This document shows, piece after piece, positions 24,299 to 34,314 of a stretch of DNA of 64,000 nucleotides. Made by a program: the position numbers and the translations under genes. Numbering within the stretch: position 1 is the first letter of the stretch; every line of letters starts with the position of its first letter. The DNA comes from Nitriliruptoraceae bacterium (lineage in GTDB: Bacteria; Actinomycetota; Nitriliruptoria; Nitriliruptorales; Nitriliruptoraceae): the NCBI GenBank assembly GCA_003565155.1, contig PXDB01000101.1, positions 34,158-98,157 of the forward strand, written 5' to 3'. Under the pieces are notes generated by a model. That model worked only from the letters and a program-made list of their open reading frames with translations. It was not told the DNA's origin and did not search any database.

Positions 24299-26869
24299 TC
24301 AGCCGCCCAGCAGCGCCCGGACCTCCGCGGCACCGGGGCAGGCCAGCGCCCGCTCGGCGAGGGCCTCGGCGTCGGTGCGGCACGTCTGGCGTACCGCCTG
24401 CTTGATGCGGGGCACGTCGCGGGGGGGCACCGACAGCTCCCGTACCCCGAGCCCGACCAGCAGCGCGGCCACCGACGGGTCGCTGGCGAGGTCCCCGCAC
24501 ACCGCCACCTCGGTGTCGCTCCCGGCTGCTGCGGTGCCGACCGCGCCGATCAACGCCAGCACCGCCGGATCGAGGTGGTCACCGAGCGCCGCGACGCCCG
24601 CGTTCCCCCGCTCGGCCGCGAGGGTGTACTGGGTGAGATCGTTGGTCCCGATCGACAGCGTGTCGACCTCCCCGACCAGGTGGCGGGCCTTCAGGGCGAG
24701 GGCCGGTATCTCCACCATCACCCCGAGGCGCAGCCGGTCGGGCACCGCGTGCCCCTGCGCAGCCAGCGTCGCGGTGACCTCGGCCACCACCTCCCGGACC
24801 GCCGTGATCTCCGCCACCGTCGCCACCATCGGCAGCATCAGCTCCACCGGGTGCGCGGCGGCGACCCGCACCGCCGCGCGCAGCTGGGTCCGGAGCAACT
24901 CCCCCTCGCTGAGCGACAGGCGGATACCGCGGGTGCCGAGGAAGGGGTTGTCCTCCTCGGGGAGCACCACGTAGTCGAGGGGCTTGTCCCCACCGACGTC
25001 CAGGGTGCGCAGCGTGACCGGGAGGCCCTCCACCGCGGTGCAGATCCGGGTGTAGGTGGCGACCTGCTCCTCCTCGTCAGGGGCGTCGGGACGGTCGAGG
25101 AAGAGGAACTCCGTGCGGAGCATGCCGATGCCGTCGGCACCCTCGCGGGCGGCGAGCTCCGCGTCCCGCGGCAGGCCGACGTTGGCCTTCACCTCCACGG
25201 CGACCCCGTCACGGGTGGTGACGTGCCCGCGGGCGCGCTCGCGCAGCACCGCGTGGACCTCCACGCGGTCCGCCACCTCGGCACGCACGGCGTCGGCGCG
25301 TTCGGGCGCGACGTCGGTCTCCACCCGGGCAGCGCCCCCGTCGACCACCACCTCGCTCCCGGCCTCGAGCTCAAGCACCCCGGCGCCGAGCGCCACCACG
25401 GCGGGGATGCCGAGCGCCCGGGCGATCAGCGCCGCGTGGGAGGTCGGCGCGCCGACGGCGGTGAGCACCGCCTGCACCCGGTCGGGGTCCAGGCGACCGG
25501 CCTCCGCGGGAGAGAGGTCCCGGGCGACGACCACGCCCTGCGGTGCGACCTCGGCGCGCTCGTGGTCCACCAGCACGGCCAGCACCTCACGCGCGACGGC
25601 GTCGAGGTCGGCGGCGCGGGCGACGAGGTAGGGATCCTCGAGGGCGGCGTAGTGGGACAGCGCGCCTTCGACGGCCGCGGCGAAGGCCGTCGCCGCGTCC
25701 ACGCCGCGGGCGTCGATCTCCGCCTCGGCGGCGGCGAGCAGGTCGGGGTCGTCGAGCAGGAGCAGCTGGGTGCCGACCATGTCCGCCGCGGCACGGCCTG
25801 CCCGGCGGGCGAGCTCGTCGCGCGACCGGCGCAGGAGAGCGTGCACCGCCGCCACCGCTGCGGCGAGGCGCGCCCGCTCGGCGTCCGGATCGGCGGCGGC
25901 CGCCTCGACCTGCGCGAGCAGTTCCTCGCGGTCCGGCAACGCCGCGGCGCCCAGGGGGTGGACCGGCCCGATCGCCAGGCCAGGTGCCGCGGACAGCCCG
26001 CGCAGCACCCCCGGCTCCGTCGCGGTCCCGCCGTCGGCGGTGGGCGTGCCGGCCGCACCGTCGTCACCGGAGGCCGTCGCCGCCACGGCGTCCACGGGGT
26101 CGCCGAGGTTGTCCGCCACCAGCCGCTCGAGCCGCGCGAGGGCCGTGGCGGCGTCCGGGCCCGCGGCCCGGAACTGCAGCTCGCTGCCCTGCCGTGCGCC
26201 GAGGGTGATCAGGGCGTTCAGGCTACGGGCACGTGCCGGCCCCTTCCCCGCGGTCAGATCGGTGACGGTCACCTCGGCATCGAGACCGGCCAGGGCCTCG
26301 ACGATGCGCGCCGCAGGGCGGGCGTGGAAGCCCAGCCGGTTCGGTACGCGTGCGTGGAACCGCTGCTCCGTGCCAGTGTCGGTGACCTCCCCGCCCCCGC
26401 CTGCGGTGGCGTCGGGGCCAGCCGACGCCACGTCCCCACCGCTCGGGGCCTGCGCAGCCACACCGAGATGGTCCGCCTTGGCGAGCAGCCCGTTGCGGGC
26501 CTCGGCGACGACCTCCTGGAGGCTGGCACCCGCGGCCGCCTGGACCGCGGCGGCGACGAGGCCCTCGACGATCGGTGCCTCGCACAGCGTGACCCGCTCC
26601 GCGGTCTCCGGGGGCAGCAGGTCGAGGGCCATCTCCGCCGACAGCACCGCCGAGCCGAGGTCCATCAGCACCAGCACCCCGGCAGCGTCGTCCACCTCCT
26701 CGATCGCCGCCATCACCTTCGTAGCGTCGGTACCGAGGGGGGCGTCAGCGTCGTCAACACCGCCGGCCAGGGCGAGTTGCAGCCCGTCCCCGGCCATCTC
26801 ACGGGCGAGTTCGGCCGCGGCGGCGGCCAGCGCTGCGCTGTGGGAGACGAGCACGATGCCGACGGTCAT
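24299..26869 (-). CDS. dhaM: DhaM multiphosphoryl transfer protein: EIIA-HPr-complete EI
   Basis: PEP-dependent phosphate donor for dihydroxyacetone kinase. ATG at 26869 gives 856 aa in three parts: a mannose-type EIIA domain (1-130) with active His10 in GIVLVSHSAA; a Gly-rich linker; an HPr domain (about 168-255) with RLGFHARPAAR (His182); and enzyme I (about 288-856) with phospho-His478 in VGAPTSHAALIARALGIPAVV cut short here, PEP/Mg residues in GMLRTEFLF, SIGTNDLTQYTLAAERG and the active Cys in VAVCGDLASDP. E. coli DhaM carries only a truncated EI; here the PEP-binding half is present, so one polypeptide can take phosphate from PEP to DhaL. It is last in dhaK-dhaL-dhaM. Confidence 0.94.
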   Translation of the reverse strand: MTVGIVLVSHSAALAAAAAELAREMAGDGLQLALAGGVDDADAPLGTDATKVMAAIEEVDDAAGVLVLMDLGSAVLSAEMALDLLPPETAERVTLCEAPIVEGLVAAAVQAAAGASLQEVVAEARNGLLAKADHLGVAAQAPSGGDVASAGPDATAGGGGEVTDTGTEQRFHARVPNRLGFHARPAARIVEALAGLDAEVTVTDLTAGKGPARARSLNALITLGARQGSELQFRAAGPDAATALARLERLVADNLGDPVDAVAATASGDDGAAGTPTADGGTATEPGVLRGLSAAPGLAIGPVHPLGAAALPDREELLAQVEAAAADPDAERARLAAAVAAVHALLRRSRDELARRAGRAAADMVGTQLLLLDDPDLLAAAEAEIDARGVDAATAFAAAVEGALSHYAALEDPYLVARAADLDAVAREVLAVLVDHERAEVAPQGVVVARDLSPAEAGRLDPDRVQAVLTAVGAPTSHAALIARALGIPAVVALGAGVLELEAGSEVVVDGGAARVETDVAPERADAVRAEVADRVEVHAVLRERARGHVTTRDGVAVEVKANVGLPRDAELAAREGADGIGMLRTEFLFLDRPDAPDEEEQVATYTRICTAVEGLPVTLRTLDVGGDKPLDYVVLPEEDNPFLGTRGIRLSLSEGELLRTQLRAAVRVAAAHPVELMLPMVATVAEITAVREVVAEVTATLAAQGHAVPDRLRLGVMVEIPALALKARHLVGEVDTLSIGTNDLTQYTLAAERGNAGVAALGDHLDPAVLALIGAVGTAAAGSDTEVAVCGDLASDPSVAALLVGLGVRELSVPPRDVPRIKQAVRQTCRTDAEALAERALACPGAAEVRALLGG

Positions 26870-26982
26870 GGAGGGCTCCGGGCGGGGCCGCGGGAGGGCG
26901 GTCACCCCGCGAAGGTCGGGCGGGAGACCCTTCCCGAACCGTGCCCCCGCGGGAGACGGCGGCGCGGTCCGGGAGGGTGAGC

Positions 26983-27624
26983 TCAGGCCGTCAGCGTCTG
27001 TGCTGCCGACCGCACGAGCAGCCACGAGGACGTGGCGCCCGGATCCTGGTGCCCGATGCTGCGCTCGCCGAGGTAGCTGGCGCGACCCTTGCGGGCGAGC
27101 ATCGGGGTGGTGGCGTGCATGCCGTCCTCCGCCGCGGTGGTGCCGGCGGCCAGGGCGTCAGCCAGGCTGCCGCCCTCGTCCAGGCAGGACTCCATGGCCT
27201 CGACGGCCGGCAGGAGCGCGTCGAGCATGGTCTTGTCGCCGGGCTCCGCCTTCCCCCGGGACCGCACGGCGTCCACCGCCGCCCTGAGCGCCGCGACGGT
27301 GCCGGCGTCATCGAGCTCCGCGGTGGCGCCCCCGGCGGTCCCGAGGGCGAGGAAGAAGCTGCCGTACAGCGGTCCGGAGGTACCCCCGACGGCGGAGATC
27401 AGCTTCATGGCGATGGCGCGACCGAACCCGCTGACATCCGTCGGTTCGGTCGCCTCCAGCGCCTCGACGGCCGCGCGGCAGCCCCGGCGCATGTTGGTGC
27501 CGTGGTCGGCGTCACCGATGGCCGAGTCGAGCGTGGTGAGCTCCTCGGCATGCTCGGCGATCACCTCGGAGAACCGGTGGATCCAGGCCACCAGGTCCCC
27601 GACCGTCACGGTCGCCTCTGCCAT
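26983..27624 (-). CDS. dhaL: dihydroxyacetone kinase ADP-binding subunit DhaL
   Basis: Carries the tightly bound ADP that is phosphorylated by DhaM and passes phosphate to dihydroxyacetone on DhaK. ATG at 27624 lies two bases after the dhaK stop; 213 aa, the normal length. The three Asp ligands of the Mg-ADP site are in LDSAIGDADHGTNMRRG; SAVGGTSGPLYG, GDKTMLDAL and the C-terminal RASYLGERSIGHQDPGATSS are family motifs. Same operon as dhaK and dhaM. Confidence 0.96.
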   Translation of the reverse strand: MAEATVTVGDLVAWIHRFSEVIAEHAEELTTLDSAIGDADHGTNMRRGCRAAVEALEATEPTDVSGFGRAIAMKLISAVGGTSGPLYGSFFLALGTAGGATAELDDAGTVAALRAAVDAVRSRGKAEPGDKTMLDALLPAVEAMESCLDEGGSLADALAAGTTAAEDGMHATTPMLARKGRASYLGERSIGHQDPGATSSWLLVRSAAQTLTA

Positions 27625-27626
27625 CC

Positions 27627-28625
27627 TCAGGCCCCCCACCGCAGCGCGGGGGTCTCGACCGCGGCGTCCCAGTAGCCGGTCATCTCGTCGTCGAGCTTCA
27701 GCAGGGTCACCGACGCCCCCTGCATCTCCAGTGAGGTGATGTAGGGACCGACGAGGTTGCGGGCGACCTCGATGCCCTGGGCGGTGAGGAGCTTCTCCAC
27801 CTCGCTGTAGAGGATGTAGAGCTCGATCAGCGGGGTCCCGCCCATGGAGTTGACGAACACCAACGCCTTCTCACCCGCCTCGTAGGGCAGGTCGGCGAGG
27901 ATCGGGTCGACCAGCTGCTTGGCGACCTCCGCCGCGCTGGCCACGGGGCGGCGCTCGCGGCCCGGCTCCCCGTGGATGCCGATCCCGATCTCCATCTCGT
28001 CATCACCGAGCTCGAAGGTGGGCTTGCCGGCCGCCGGCACGATGCAGGACGTCAGCGCCATCCCCATGGAGCGGCCCTGGGCGTTGACGCGCTCGCAGAG
28101 CTCCGTGACCGTGGCGAGGTCCTTGCCAGCCTCCGCGGCGGCACCGCAGATCTTCTCCGCCAGCACGGTCGCCCCGACGCCGCGACGCCCCGCGGTGAAG
28201 CTCGAGTCCTGTACCGCGACGTCATCGTCGATCACCACGGCCGAGACCTCGATGCCGTCGGCCTGGGCCAGCTCCGCAGCCATCTCGAAGTTCAGCACGT
28301 CACCGGTGTAGTTCTTCACGATGTGGAGCACCCCGGCGCCGCCGTCGACGGCCTTGGTGGCCTCGAGCATCTGGTCGGGGGTGGGTGAGGTGAACACCTC
28401 ACCGGGGCAGGCGGCGTCCAGCATGCCCCTGCCCACGAAACCCCCGTGCATCGGCTCGTGACCGGACCCGCCACCGGAGACGAGCCCGACCTTGCCCTGC
28501 ACGGGCGCGTCCCCACGCACGATCACCTTCAGCTCGTGGTTGATCTGCAGTTGTGGGTGGGCCTTCTCCATGCCCTCCAGCGCCTCGGCGACGACGTCCT
28601 CGGCGGCGTTGATCAGCTTCTTCAT
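27627..28625 (-). CDS. dhaK: dihydroxyacetone kinase substrate-binding subunit DhaK
   Basis: Binds dihydroxyacetone covalently and catalyses its phosphorylation with DhaL-ATP. ATG at 28625 has GAGGG about eight bases upstream; 332 aa. Catalytic residues keep the E. coli-type numbering: His56 in [11 protein letters not shown], Asp109 in NYTGDVLNF, and the hemiaminal-forming His218 in [10 protein letters not shown]. First gene of the leftward dhaK-dhaL-dhaM operon, divergent from dhaL2-iclR across 207 bp. Confidence 0.97.
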   Translation of the reverse strand: MKKLINAAEDVVAEALEGMEKAHPQLQINHELKVIVRGDAPVQGKVGLVSGGGSGHEPMHGGFVGRGMLDAACPGEVFTSPTPDQMLEATKAVDGGAGVLHIVKNYTGDVLNFEMAAELAQADGIEVSAVVIDDDVAVQDSSFTAGRRGVGATVLAEKICGAAAEAGKDLATVTELCERVNAQGRSMGMALTSCIVPAAGKPTFELGDDEMEIGIGIHGEPGRERRPVASAAEVAKQLVDPILADLPYEAGEKALVFVNSMGGTPLIELYILYSEVEKLLTAQGIEVARNLVGPYITSLEMQGASVTLLKLDDEMTGYWDAAVETPALRWGA

Positions 28626-28749
28626 CTGCTGCCCTCTCCCGCGGGCGTGCTGCCCGCTGCCATCCCAGCGCAGGAGGAGCGCCTCCCACGCCCGCGCCAC
28701 GGCGGCGCGGTGTCGGCTGCCATGTCCGTGCCGCGCAGGACGCTTGGCA

Positions 28750-28764
28750 CCGAACACATTTCGG
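28750..28764. promoter_or_regulatory. palindromic operator candidate in the divergent dha region
   Basis: CCGAACACATTTCGG: perfect 5-bp arms CCGAA/TTCGG around a 5-bp centre, the size expected for an IclR-type half-site pair. A 7-bp direct repeat CATCGAA follows at 28768-28774 and 28782-28788. It lies in the 207-bp gap between dhaK (left) and dhaL2-iclR (right), where a shared regulator would act. No binding has been shown. Confidence 0.45.
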
Positions 28765-28777
28765 CATCATCGAACGG

Positions 28778-28806
28778 TGACCATCGAAGCACCAGCCCAC
28801 TAGGGT
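28778..28806 (+). promoter_or_regulatory. putative promoter of dhaL2-iclR
   Basis: A TGACCA hexamer (28778-28783) and a TAGGGT hexamer (28801-28806) are 17 bp apart. Transcription would begin about 20 nt before the dhaL2 GTG, leaving room for the GGAGG at 28821-28825. The -35 is a weak match. Confidence 0.4.
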
Positions 28807-28832
28807 GTCAAGACCTCGACGGAGGCACGGAC

Positions 28833-29539
<707 letters not shown>

Positions 29540-29543
<4 letters not shown>

Positions 29544-30316
29544 TCCAGTCCGTCGACCGCGCCATCGCGATCCTGATGGAGCTGCAGGGCGCCCGACGCC
29601 TCCGTCTCACGGAGCTGGCGCTGCGCCTCTCCCTGCCCAACTCCACCGTCCACGGGATCGTCGCGACCCTGGTCGCCCGGGGCCTGGTGGAGCAGGACGC
29701 CAGCGGACGCTACGCGCTAGGACCCGGGGTGCTGCGGCTGAGCAACGTCTACCTCGACTCCAACGAGCTCCGGCTGCGGTCCTTGAGCTGGACCGAGTCC
29801 CTGGCCGAACGCAGCGGGTGCGCGGTGCGCGTCGGGGTACCCCTCGGCGACGACATCGTGGTGATCCACCACGTGTTCCGCCCCGACGGCAGCCATCAGA
29901 TGCGCGAGATCGGCATCGACATCCCGGCACACGGCACCGCGCTCGGCAAGGCGGTGCTCGCCTTCGACCCCCTGCGCGCGGAGGCGCTCCTCGACCGCGA
30001 CGACCTCCCGAAGCTCACCGGACGCACCGTGGTGGACGGCGACGCGCTCGCCGCGCAGCTCACCGCGGTGCGCGAGGCTGGGCTCGCCACCGCCGCCGAC
30101 GAGTCGATCCTCGGCGAGTCCGAGGTCGCGGCACCGATCTTCGACGCCCACGACGTGGCGATCGGTGCCGTGGGGGTGGTGACCACCACCTCCCAGGTCC
30201 CCACCGACCGGGGGCTGCTCGACGAGGTGCGACGTACCGCGGTGACGATCTCCCGGGAGATGGGCGCGGCGTCCTGGCCACCGCGCGCCCTGCTGGAGCG
30301 TGGCGTGTCGGGGTGA
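29540..30316 (+). CDS. IclR family transcriptional regulator
   Basis: 258 aa. N-terminal winged helix-turn-helix (about 1-60): AIAILMELQGARRLRLTE cut before ALRLSLPNSTVHGIVATLVARG, the IclR DNA-binding pattern, then an effector domain with GIDIPAHGTALGKAVLA and a C-terminal FDAHDVAIGAVGVV. It is translationally coupled to the DhaL paralogue and lies beside the dha operon, so it is likely the regulator of dihydroxyacetone/glycerol use; the effector is unknown. It converges on valS 69 bp away. Confidence 0.93.
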
Positions 30317-30385
30317 GCGTGGCCGTGTCACCGCTGAGCGCCCCCCTCTGACCGGACACGGGAGCGCGCCGGGCCGGCCGGGGCA

Positions 30386-33106
30386 CTACCCCCTGAGCTG
30401 CTCCAGGGCCGCGATCCGCTCGTCGAGCAGGGCGACCGCGGTCACCGACCGGTCGCGCTTCTCACGCTCCTTCGCGACCACCTCGGCGGGAGCCCGGGAG
30501 GTGAACTGCTCGTTGGCGAGCTTGCCCTCCACCCGTGCGAGGTCGGCCCGGGCCTTCTCCGCCTCTCTTGCGAGGCGGTCGAGCTCCGCGTCCACGTCGA
30601 TCAGCCCGGCGAGCTCCACCTGGGCCTGTCCGGCGCCGAACCGGATCGTCGAGGTGTTGCCACGCTCCTCGAGCGCCGAGGTGGCGGTGACCTCGGACAG
30701 CCCCGCCAGGGAGGCGATCAGCGCCGCCTGCTCGGCGATGAGCGGCTCCTCGTCGCTGGCGACCACCACCTCGAAGCGCTTCGAGGGCGCCACGCTGTTC
30801 TGGGAGCGGAAGCGGTTGGTCTCGGTGACCAGGTCCTGGAGCACGGCGAAGGCACGCTCGGCCTCCGGGTCCTGCCACTCCTGCGGCGCGTCCGGCCAGG
30901 GGGCGACCATCAGCGAGTCGCGTCCGCCGGCGGCGCCGGTGAGCTCCCGCCACAGGACCTCGGTCACGAAGGGCATCACCGGGTGCAGGAGCCGCAGCAC
31001 ATGTTCGAGGACGTGGCGGCCGACCCGACGCGCGGTCGCGGCCGCTGCCGTGTCCTGGCCGTAGAGGCGGAGCTTGACCGCCTCCACGTACCAGTCGGCC
31101 ACCTCGTCCCAGACGAAGTGGTAGAGCGTCCGACACACGCTCGCCCAGTCGTAGGCCTCGTAGGCCGCATCGGCGGTGGTGTGGGCGGCGTGGAGCCGGG
31201 AGAGGATCCAGCGGTCCTCGAGGTCGAGCTCCTCCACCGGCGGCAGCGCTGCGAGGTCGGCACCGGGACGGCCCTCGCTCTCCTTGAGCCGTGCCAGGAG
31301 GAAGGAGCCCACGTTCCACAGCTTGTTGGCGAAGCGCTTGGTGCCCTCCACCCACTCCTCGGCAAGGGGCACGTCCGCACCGGGAGCGGCGGAACGCAGC
31401 AGGGCGAAACGGGTCGCGTCCGCGCCGTAGCGGTCCACGAGGTCGAGCGGGTCGATCACGTTGCCGAAGGACTTCGACATCTTCTTGCCGTGCTCGTCGC
31501 GCACCAGGCCGTGGTTGTGGACCACGTGGAAGGGCACCTCGCCGGTGAACCACAGGCTGATCATCAGCATCCGCGACACCCAGAAGGTGTTGATGTCGTA
31601 GCCGGTCACCAGCACCGAGGTCGGGAACCACGTCTCCAGCTCAGGGGTCTGCTCCGGCCAGCCGAACACGCTGAAGGGCCATAGCTGGGAGGAGAACCAG
31701 GTGTCGAGCACGTCCTCGTCCTGGGTCCAACCCTCCTCGTCGATGTCGTCGCGCGACACCCGGATCTCGCCCTCGGGCCCGTACCAGGCGGGGATGCGGT
31801 GCCCCCACCAGATCTGGCGGGAGATGCACCAGTCGTGGAGGTTGTCCAGCCACTCCAGGAAGGGCTTGGTGCGCGACTCGGGCACGAACACCGTCCGGCC
31901 GTCCCGCACCGCTGCGGCAGCGGCGTCGGCGAGCTGGCGCATCGCGACGAACCACTGCAGGGAGAGCCGCGGCTCGATCACCGTGGCGCACCGCGAGCAG
32001 TGCCCGACCGAGTGCTCGTGGGCGTCCACGCGCACCAGCAGGCCGGCCTCCTCGAGCGCCGCCTTCACGCTGTCCCGGGCCACGAGGCGGTCCTGGCCGG
32101 CGAAGCGCTGACCCACCACCGCGGTGAGCACGCCGGTGTCGTCCATGATGTCGATCAGTTCCAGGTCGTGGCGCTCGGCGATGGCGTGGTCGTTGGGGTC
32201 GTGCGCGGGGGTGATCTTCACCGCACCCGAGCCGAACCCGGGATCCACGTAGTCGTCAGCGACCACGGCGAAGGTGCGGTCCTGGAAGGGGTGGCGCACC
32301 GCGAGGCCGACGATCGCCGCGTAGCGCTCGTCGTCCGGATGGACGGCGATGGCGGTGTCCCCGAGCATCGTCTCCGCCCGGGTGGTCGCCACCTCGATGC
32401 CGACCTCGCCGTTGGGGGCACGGGTCAGTCCGGCGTCGTCGTCATCCACGGTCGCCAGCAGCTCCGCGGGCACGGCCTCCGGGTCCGCCAGGGGGTAGAC
32501 GAAGCGGGCGAGCTCGCCGGGCTCATCCTCGTGCTCCACCTCGATGTCCGACAGGGCGGTGTGGCAGCGCACGCACCAGTTGATCAGGCGCTCACCGCGG
32601 TAGATGAGGCCCTGCTCGTAGAGCGCCACGAACACCTCGCGCACCGCCTCGGAGCGGGGGCCGTCGAAGGTGAACACCTCACGCTGCCAGTCAGCGCTGG
32701 CGCCGAGCTTCTCCAGCTGGGTGAGGATCTGACCGCCCGAGGTGGCCTTCCACTCCCAGACCCGCTCGAGGAAGGCCTCGCGCCCCAGCGCGTGCCGGTC
32801 GGTGCCCTCCTCGGCGAGCTGCTTCTCCACGACGTTCTGGGTGGCGATACCGGCGTGGTCGGTCCCGGGGATCCACACCGCGTTGGCGCCCTGCATGCGC
32901 TTGCGGCGGATGATCACGTCCTGGATCGTGTTGTCCAGGGCGTGGCCGACGTGCAGGGACCCGGTCACGTTCGGCGGCGGGATGACGATGGAGAAGGGCG
33001 CACCGTCATCATCCGGCTCGGCGTGGAACAGGCCGGCGTCACGCCAGTCCGCGTACAGATCGGCTTCGACCGCCGCGGGGTCGTAGGCCTTGGGCAGGTT
33101 CGGCAT
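30386..33106 (-). CDS. valS: valyl-tRNA synthetase
   Basis: Class I synthetase charging tRNA-Val; 906 aa from ATG 33106. The HIGH motif is HVGH (52-55) within PPPNVTGSLHVGHALDN, KMSKS is in GKKMSKSFGNVIDP near residue 540, and the editing domain and anticodon-binding domain are present, ending in the ValS-specific coiled coil (about 840-900, ELDRLAREAEKARADLARV). A TACGCT promoter hexamer lies about 95 bp upstream. Ancestrally adjacent to folC in this phylum; the dha island now separates them. Confidence 0.97.
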   Translation of the reverse strand: MPNLPKAYDPAAVEADLYADWRDAGLFHAEPDDDGAPFSIVIPPPNVTGSLHVGHALDNTIQDVIIRRKRMQGANAVWIPGTDHAGIATQNVVEKQLAEEGTDRHALGREAFLERVWEWKATSGGQILTQLEKLGASADWQREVFTFDGPRSEAVREVFVALYEQGLIYRGERLINWCVRCHTALSDIEVEHEDEPGELARFVYPLADPEAVPAELLATVDDDDAGLTRAPNGEVGIEVATTRAETMLGDTAIAVHPDDERYAAIVGLAVRHPFQDRTFAVVADDYVDPGFGSGAVKITPAHDPNDHAIAERHDLELIDIMDDTGVLTAVVGQRFAGQDRLVARDSVKAALEEAGLLVRVDAHEHSVGHCSRCATVIEPRLSLQWFVAMRQLADAAAAAVRDGRTVFVPESRTKPFLEWLDNLHDWCISRQIWWGHRIPAWYGPEGEIRVSRDDIDEEGWTQDEDVLDTWFSSQLWPFSVFGWPEQTPELETWFPTSVLVTGYDINTFWVSRMLMISLWFTGEVPFHVVHNHGLVRDEHGKKMSKSFGNVIDPLDLVDRYGADATRFALLRSAAPGADVPLAEEWVEGTKRFANKLWNVGSFLLARLKESEGRPGADLAALPPVEELDLEDRWILSRLHAAHTTADAAYEAYDWASVCRTLYHFVWDEVADWYVEAVKLRLYGQDTAAAATARRVGRHVLEHVLRLLHPVMPFVTEVLWRELTGAAGGRDSLMVAPWPDAPQEWQDPEAERAFAVLQDLVTETNRFRSQNSVAPSKRFEVVVASDEEPLIAEQAALIASLAGLSEVTATSALEERGNTSTIRFGAGQAQVELAGLIDVDAELDRLAREAEKARADLARVEGKLANEQFTSRAPAEVVAKEREKRDRSVTAVALLDERIAALEQLRG

Positions 33107-33197
33107 CGGGGCGTCCGTGGGGCGTTGGGGGCGGGAGCGGCGCGCGGGGCCGCGGCGGGTTCACCCGTCGGCGCGGCTCGTGCGCGCCCGGCCGCCG

Positions 33198-33203
33198 AGC
33201 GTA
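33198..33203 (-). promoter_or_regulatory. putative -10 element TACGCT of valS
   Basis: Minus-strand GTGGCTACGCTCGG shares nine bases with the element before tRNA-Pro and most of that before tRNA-Gly. Predicted leader of about 85 nt before the valS ATG. A T-box might be sought there, but no specifier or T-box sequence was recognised. Confidence 0.4.
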
Positions 33204-33281
33204 GCCACCGCGCACGCGCGCTCCCTCCCGCCGACCGGCCGCGGTCCTGCCCGCGCGCGCCCGCTCCGCGGGTGCAGCCGG

Positions 33282-33375
33282 CGGACTCCCGCCTACCCGG
33301 GAGCCTGCCGTCGGACTCCCGGCTCGCGGGCCTGCTATCGGACTCCCGCCCTGCTGGCCTCCCGTCGGACTCCCG
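33282..33375. repeat. 27-30 bp imperfect tandem repeat (4 units)
   Basis: The decamer CGGACTCCCG recurs at 33282, 33312, 33339 and 33366, with C+G-rich variable filler (spacings 30, 27, 27). It lies in the 506-bp gene-free gap 33107-33612 between valS and the membrane-anchored protein. Apparent ORFs here are repeat artefacts. Confidence 0.7.
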
Positions 33376-33459
33376 CCTCCCCGGGAGCCGCAAGTTGTTC
33401 CCCGACGCAACTCAAGGCGGCCGATGCTGCTGGATCTGGGCCCGCTACGCCTGAGCGCG

Positions 33460-33489
33460 CCGGAAGTTGTTCTGGTGCACAACTTCCGG
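33460..33489. repeat. perfect 11-bp inverted repeat (REP-like or terminator)
   Basis: CCGGAAGTTGT (33460-33470) and ACAACTTCCGG (33479-33489) around an 8-nt loop. A related GCAAGTTGTTCC stretch occurs near 33391-33402. It is about 120 bp past the stop of the leftward membrane-protein gene, so it could terminate that transcript, or be a REP-type palindrome. Confidence 0.6.
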
Positions 33490-33500
33490 TTCCCAGGAGG

Positions 33501-33612
33501 CGGACGCGGGCGCAACCGGCGGACGCGGGCGCAACCGGCGGGCGCGGGCGCAGCCGGCGGGCGCGGGCGCAGCCGACGGGCGCGGGCGCAGCCGACGGGC
33601 GCGGGCGCGGGC
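33501..33612. repeat. 19-bp tandem repeat, nearly six units
   Basis: Units start at 33501, 33520, 33539, 33558, 33577 and 33596 with consensus CGGRCGCGGGCGCARCCGR. The first two are identical; later ones drift at fixed positions, and the sixth is incomplete. The array abuts the stop of the leftward gene at 33613. A 19-bp unit is not a multiple of three, so it is not a protein repeat. Confidence 0.85.
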
Positions 33613-34314
33613 TCAGCCGGAGTCCGCCGCCGGTAGTGGGGTGCCCTCCCACACCGGCGCCTGCCACTGCTGCTCGGCGTCGTGCCACACGCGGGGTTGG
33701 GTCGCGCCGTCCGCCGGGACCAGCAGGAGCCGACCGGCGCTGTCGAACATCGCCACCCACTGCCCGTCGGGGGAGATGCTGCCCTGGTGGACGCGGTAGT
33801 TCTCGTGGGCCTCCACCTCCCACAGCAGCGCGCCGGAGTCGGCCAACCGCACGGTCAGGGTCCCGTCAACGTGACGGACCCGCAGGTCGTCGGTGTGCCG
33901 CTCGTCGAGGCGGTGCCCGTTCGCCGGGCGGGTGCCGGTCACCTCCCCGGTGGCCGGGTCGAGCAGCTCGATCCGCTCCCGGGGCTCCCACACCCACAGG
34001 GCGATGCCCTCGTCGTCCCACGCGAGGACCTCGTCCCCCGAGAGGTCGCACGCCACCTCGGTGACGGTCCCGTCGGGAGCGAGGGTGTCCACGCAGGCGA
34101 ACCCCTCCTGCCACCGGCTCCAGGTGACGCTGGCCGGTGGGGCGGGATCGGGTTGCTCGGCGAGGGTCGGCAGCTGCGGTGGACGGGCGACCCCGAAGAC
34201 CAGCACCAGTGCGACGGCCACGGCGATGATCACGGCGGCGGCCACCAGCGCCAGGATGCTGCGTCGGGGGGCGCCGGTGTCAGGCGCGGCGACCTGCTGC
34301 GTCGAGGTGGTCAT
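33613..34314 (-). CDS. membrane-anchored protein of unknown function
   Basis: 233 aa. One N-terminal membrane helix (about 19-42, LALVAAAVIIAVAVALVLVF) with an outside-facing domain. That domain has beta-propeller-like strands (WDDEGIALWVWEPRERIELLDP, GSISPDGQWVAMFDSAGRLLLVP cut short) but no complete propeller. ATG at 34314 overlaps the stop of the upstream DUF2157-like gene (ATGA), so the two are made together and may interact. Function not recognised. Confidence 0.75.
   Translation of the reverse strand: MTTSTQQVAAPDTGAPRRSILALVAAAVIIAVAVALVLVFGVARPPQLPTLAEQPDPAPPASVTWSRWQEGFACVDTLAPDGTVTEVACDLSGDEVLAWDDEGIALWVWEPRERIELLDPATGEVTGTRPANGHRLDERHTDDLRVRHVDGTLTVRLADSGALLWEVEAHENYRVHQGSISPDGQWVAMFDSAGRLLLVPADGATQPRVWHDAEQQWQAPVWEGTPLPAADSG

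Noticed and set aside
33198..33280. T-box riboswitch before valS
   Set aside because: No T-box bulge sequence (UGGN pairing to the CCA end) or GTC/GTG specifier stem could be recognised in the short leader.
33282..33612. Possible CRISPR array
   Set aside because: Units are short, GC-rich and directly abutting, without uniform unique spacers, and no cas gene is near.
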